In this document: piece by piece, positions 28,318 through 29,259 of the stretch
Position numbering within the stretch: position 1 is the stretch's first letter
Layout: each line of letters opens with the position of its first letter
Source: a virus
Length of the DNA stretch: 29,259 bases
IMG/VR virus record: IMGVR_UViG_3300033993_000945
Span: 1-29,259 of that record
Strand: one strand, 5' to 3'
Notes under the pieces: model-generated
What the model saw: only the letters and a program-made list of their open reading frames with translations
The model's database searches: none
Told to the model about the DNA's origin: nothing
Translations under genes and position numbers: made by a program

Positions 28318-29025
28318 ATGGCAAATCGTCTCAGGCTGAAGCGTCGAGTCTCGGGAAACGCGGGCGCGCCTGCAACGCTCCTGAACGGCGAGTGCGCCGT
28401 GAACGAGGTGGACAATGTCGTTTGGTACGGCAAGGGCTTGGGGCAGGATGGCAACGCGACAAGCGTGATCGCGATCGGTGGCGACGGCGTGTTTGCGACC
28501 AAGTCCTATGTCACCTCTGCGGTCGCTGCCGTTGACGTTAGCTCGCAACTCGCAAACTACCTGACCGCCGCGAACGCGGCGACGACCTATCTCACGATCT
28601 CGTCAGCGAGCAGCACTTACCTCACGCAGTCTTCTGCGAGCAGCACCTACGCGCCTCTGGCGTCGCCTGCACTGTCAGGGTCGCCGACGGCACCAAACGT
28701 GAGTGCTGGCGACTCTTCGACCAAGATAGCGAACACCTCGTTCGTGATGACCGCTGTCGCAAATCTGGTGGCGAGTGCTCCAGAGGCGTTGAACACACTC
28801 AACGAGTTGGCTACGGCTTTAGGAAACGACGCCAGCTTCTCCACGACGATCAGCAACAGCATCGGCGGCAAGCTGGCGAAGGCGTCGAATCTCGGTGACT
28901 TGGCGGACGCTGCGACTGCTCGCACGAACCTCGGGCTGGGGTCGATGGCGACTCAGGCCGCGAACAACGTGAACATCACTGGCGGCTCCATCGACAATCT
29001 GGTTCTTGACTCAGGAACCTTCTGA
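28318..29025 (+). CDS. Tail fibre protein with T4 gp36-like shaft motifs
   Basis: 235 aa; AAGGAGG at 28306-28312. N-terminal R-L-K-R-R-V-S-G-N-A-G-A-P, then N-G-E-C-A-V-N-E-V-D (a conserved fibre attachment-type module). Residues ~85-115 are Ser/Tyr/Leu repeats (S-S-A-S-S-T-Y-L-T-Q). Next come S-P-A-L-S-G-S-P-T-A-P, I-A-N-T-S-F-V-M-T-A-V-A, L-N-T-L-N-E-L-A-T-A-L-G-N-D and A-A-T-A-R-T-N-L-G-L-G-S-M-A, all widespread in phage shaft regions. The end N-I-T-G-G-S-I-D-N-L is short; no receptor domain is seen, so a further subunit likely provides it. Confidence 0.85.
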   Translation: MANRLRLKRRVSGNAGAPATLLNGECAVNEVDNVVWYGKGLGQDGNATSVIAIGGDGVFATKSYVTSAVAAVDVSSQLANYLTAANAATTYLTISSASSTYLTQSSASSTYAPLASPALSGSPTAPNVSAGDSSTKIANTSFVMTAVANLVASAPEALNTLNELATALGNDASFSTTISNSIGGKLAKASNLGDLADAATARTNLGLGSMATQAANNVNITGGSIDNLVLDSGTF

Positions 29026-29026
29026 A

Positions 29027-29259
29027 GTGGCAAACGTACTCCGCAACCCGTATAGCAACACGGCTGGCAATACGCCGGCATCGCTTGGAAACGGCGTTCT
29101 CGCCGTGAACCAAGCGGATGGTCGCCTGTTCTTCCGCTCTGCGGCTGGAGCAGTGACGGCTTTTTCTCCGGTTGCGTCGTTCGCCACGATCGGGAGCTTC
29201 CCCGCAGTCGGGGCCGCAAATGTCCTCTATCTAGCGCAGGATAGCTCCCGCGTCTACCA
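29027..29259 (+). CDS. Tail fibre protein (3'-truncated, GTG start)
   Basis: 77 codons visible from GTG 29027, open to the window end. The start V-L-R-N-P-Y-S-N-T-A-G-N-T-P-A-S-L-G-N-G-V-L-A-V-N parallels the N-terminal module of the previous gene (NG-x-x-A-V-N-x-x-D). Residues ~51-77 (F-A-T-I-G-S-F-P-A-V-G-A-A-N-V-L-Y-L-A) match the F-A-S-I-A-A-L-P module inside the long fibre. So this is another fibre built from the same module set. Confidence 0.7.
   Translation, partial: MANVLRNPYSNTAGNTPASLGNGVLAVNQADGRLFFRSAAGAVTAFSPVASFATIGSFPAVGAANVLYLAQDSSRVY

Noticed and set aside
1-29259. tRNA genes, integrase, attachment sites, insertion sequences, endolysin
   Set aside because: No cloverleaf, recombinase motif, terminal repeat pair or peptidoglycan-hydrolase motif was seen on either strand.

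Overview
The window is one strand-uniform block of tailed-phage structural genes. About 36 genes, all on the + strand, are packed with frequent ATGA overlaps. It comes from a siphovirus-like phage or prophage with high-GC DNA and an HK97-type head. No integrase, terminase, endolysin, tRNA or host gene is visible, so host and lifestyle cannot be named. Both ends cut through genes: a portal gene on the left and a tail-fibre gene on the right.

Head module (1-6.3 kb): portal (5'-truncated), a bacterioferritin-like protein, a prohead protease with a long C-terminal extension carrying a duplicated domain and a four-cysteine HiPIP-like cluster, the HK97-fold major capsid protein behind a hairpin-rich leader, a probable decoration protein, and a GT-A-type glycosyltransferase. 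Connector/neck module (6.0-8.7 kb): a 63-aa protein read from a TTG, a gp6-like connector, a small unknown, a head closure protein, an HK97 gp10-like protein and a tail terminator (DUF3168-like). Tail module (8.7-16.3 kb): three tandem tail-tube-like genes, a tail assembly chaperone pair probably joined by a -1 frameshift, and a 1953-aa tape measure protein, which predicts a long tail (roughly 290 nm at 0.15 nm per residue).

Tail tip and accessory region (16.3-22.5 kb): two proteins of unknown function, a protein with 11-residue TQT repeats, a cysteine-rich protein, a Cys-knuckle protein, a small acidic/HTH-like overlapping pair, then a three-gene nucleotide/nucleic-acid cassette (metallophosphoesterase, dCMP deaminase, dNMP kinase). 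Fibre region (22.5-29.3 kb): two small membrane proteins, two copies of an [Ig-like small protein + collagen-like protein] pair, a fibre ending in a large glycine-rich domain, an adhesin in which an Fn3 domain is split by a LamG-like domain and followed by an F5/8C-like domain, and two fibre genes with related N-termini.

The points most worth following up are these: the bacterioferritin homologue in the head operon with a half-eroded ferroxidase site; other potential iron-binding elements in the same particle (HiPIP-like cluster, HxH motifs in the fibre); an apparent AUC start codon backed by a strong Shine-Dalgarno sequence and by a paralogue; three tail-tube paralogues; and the nested Fn3/LamG adhesin. 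All family assignments were made by eye from sequence motifs and none was confirmed by a search.
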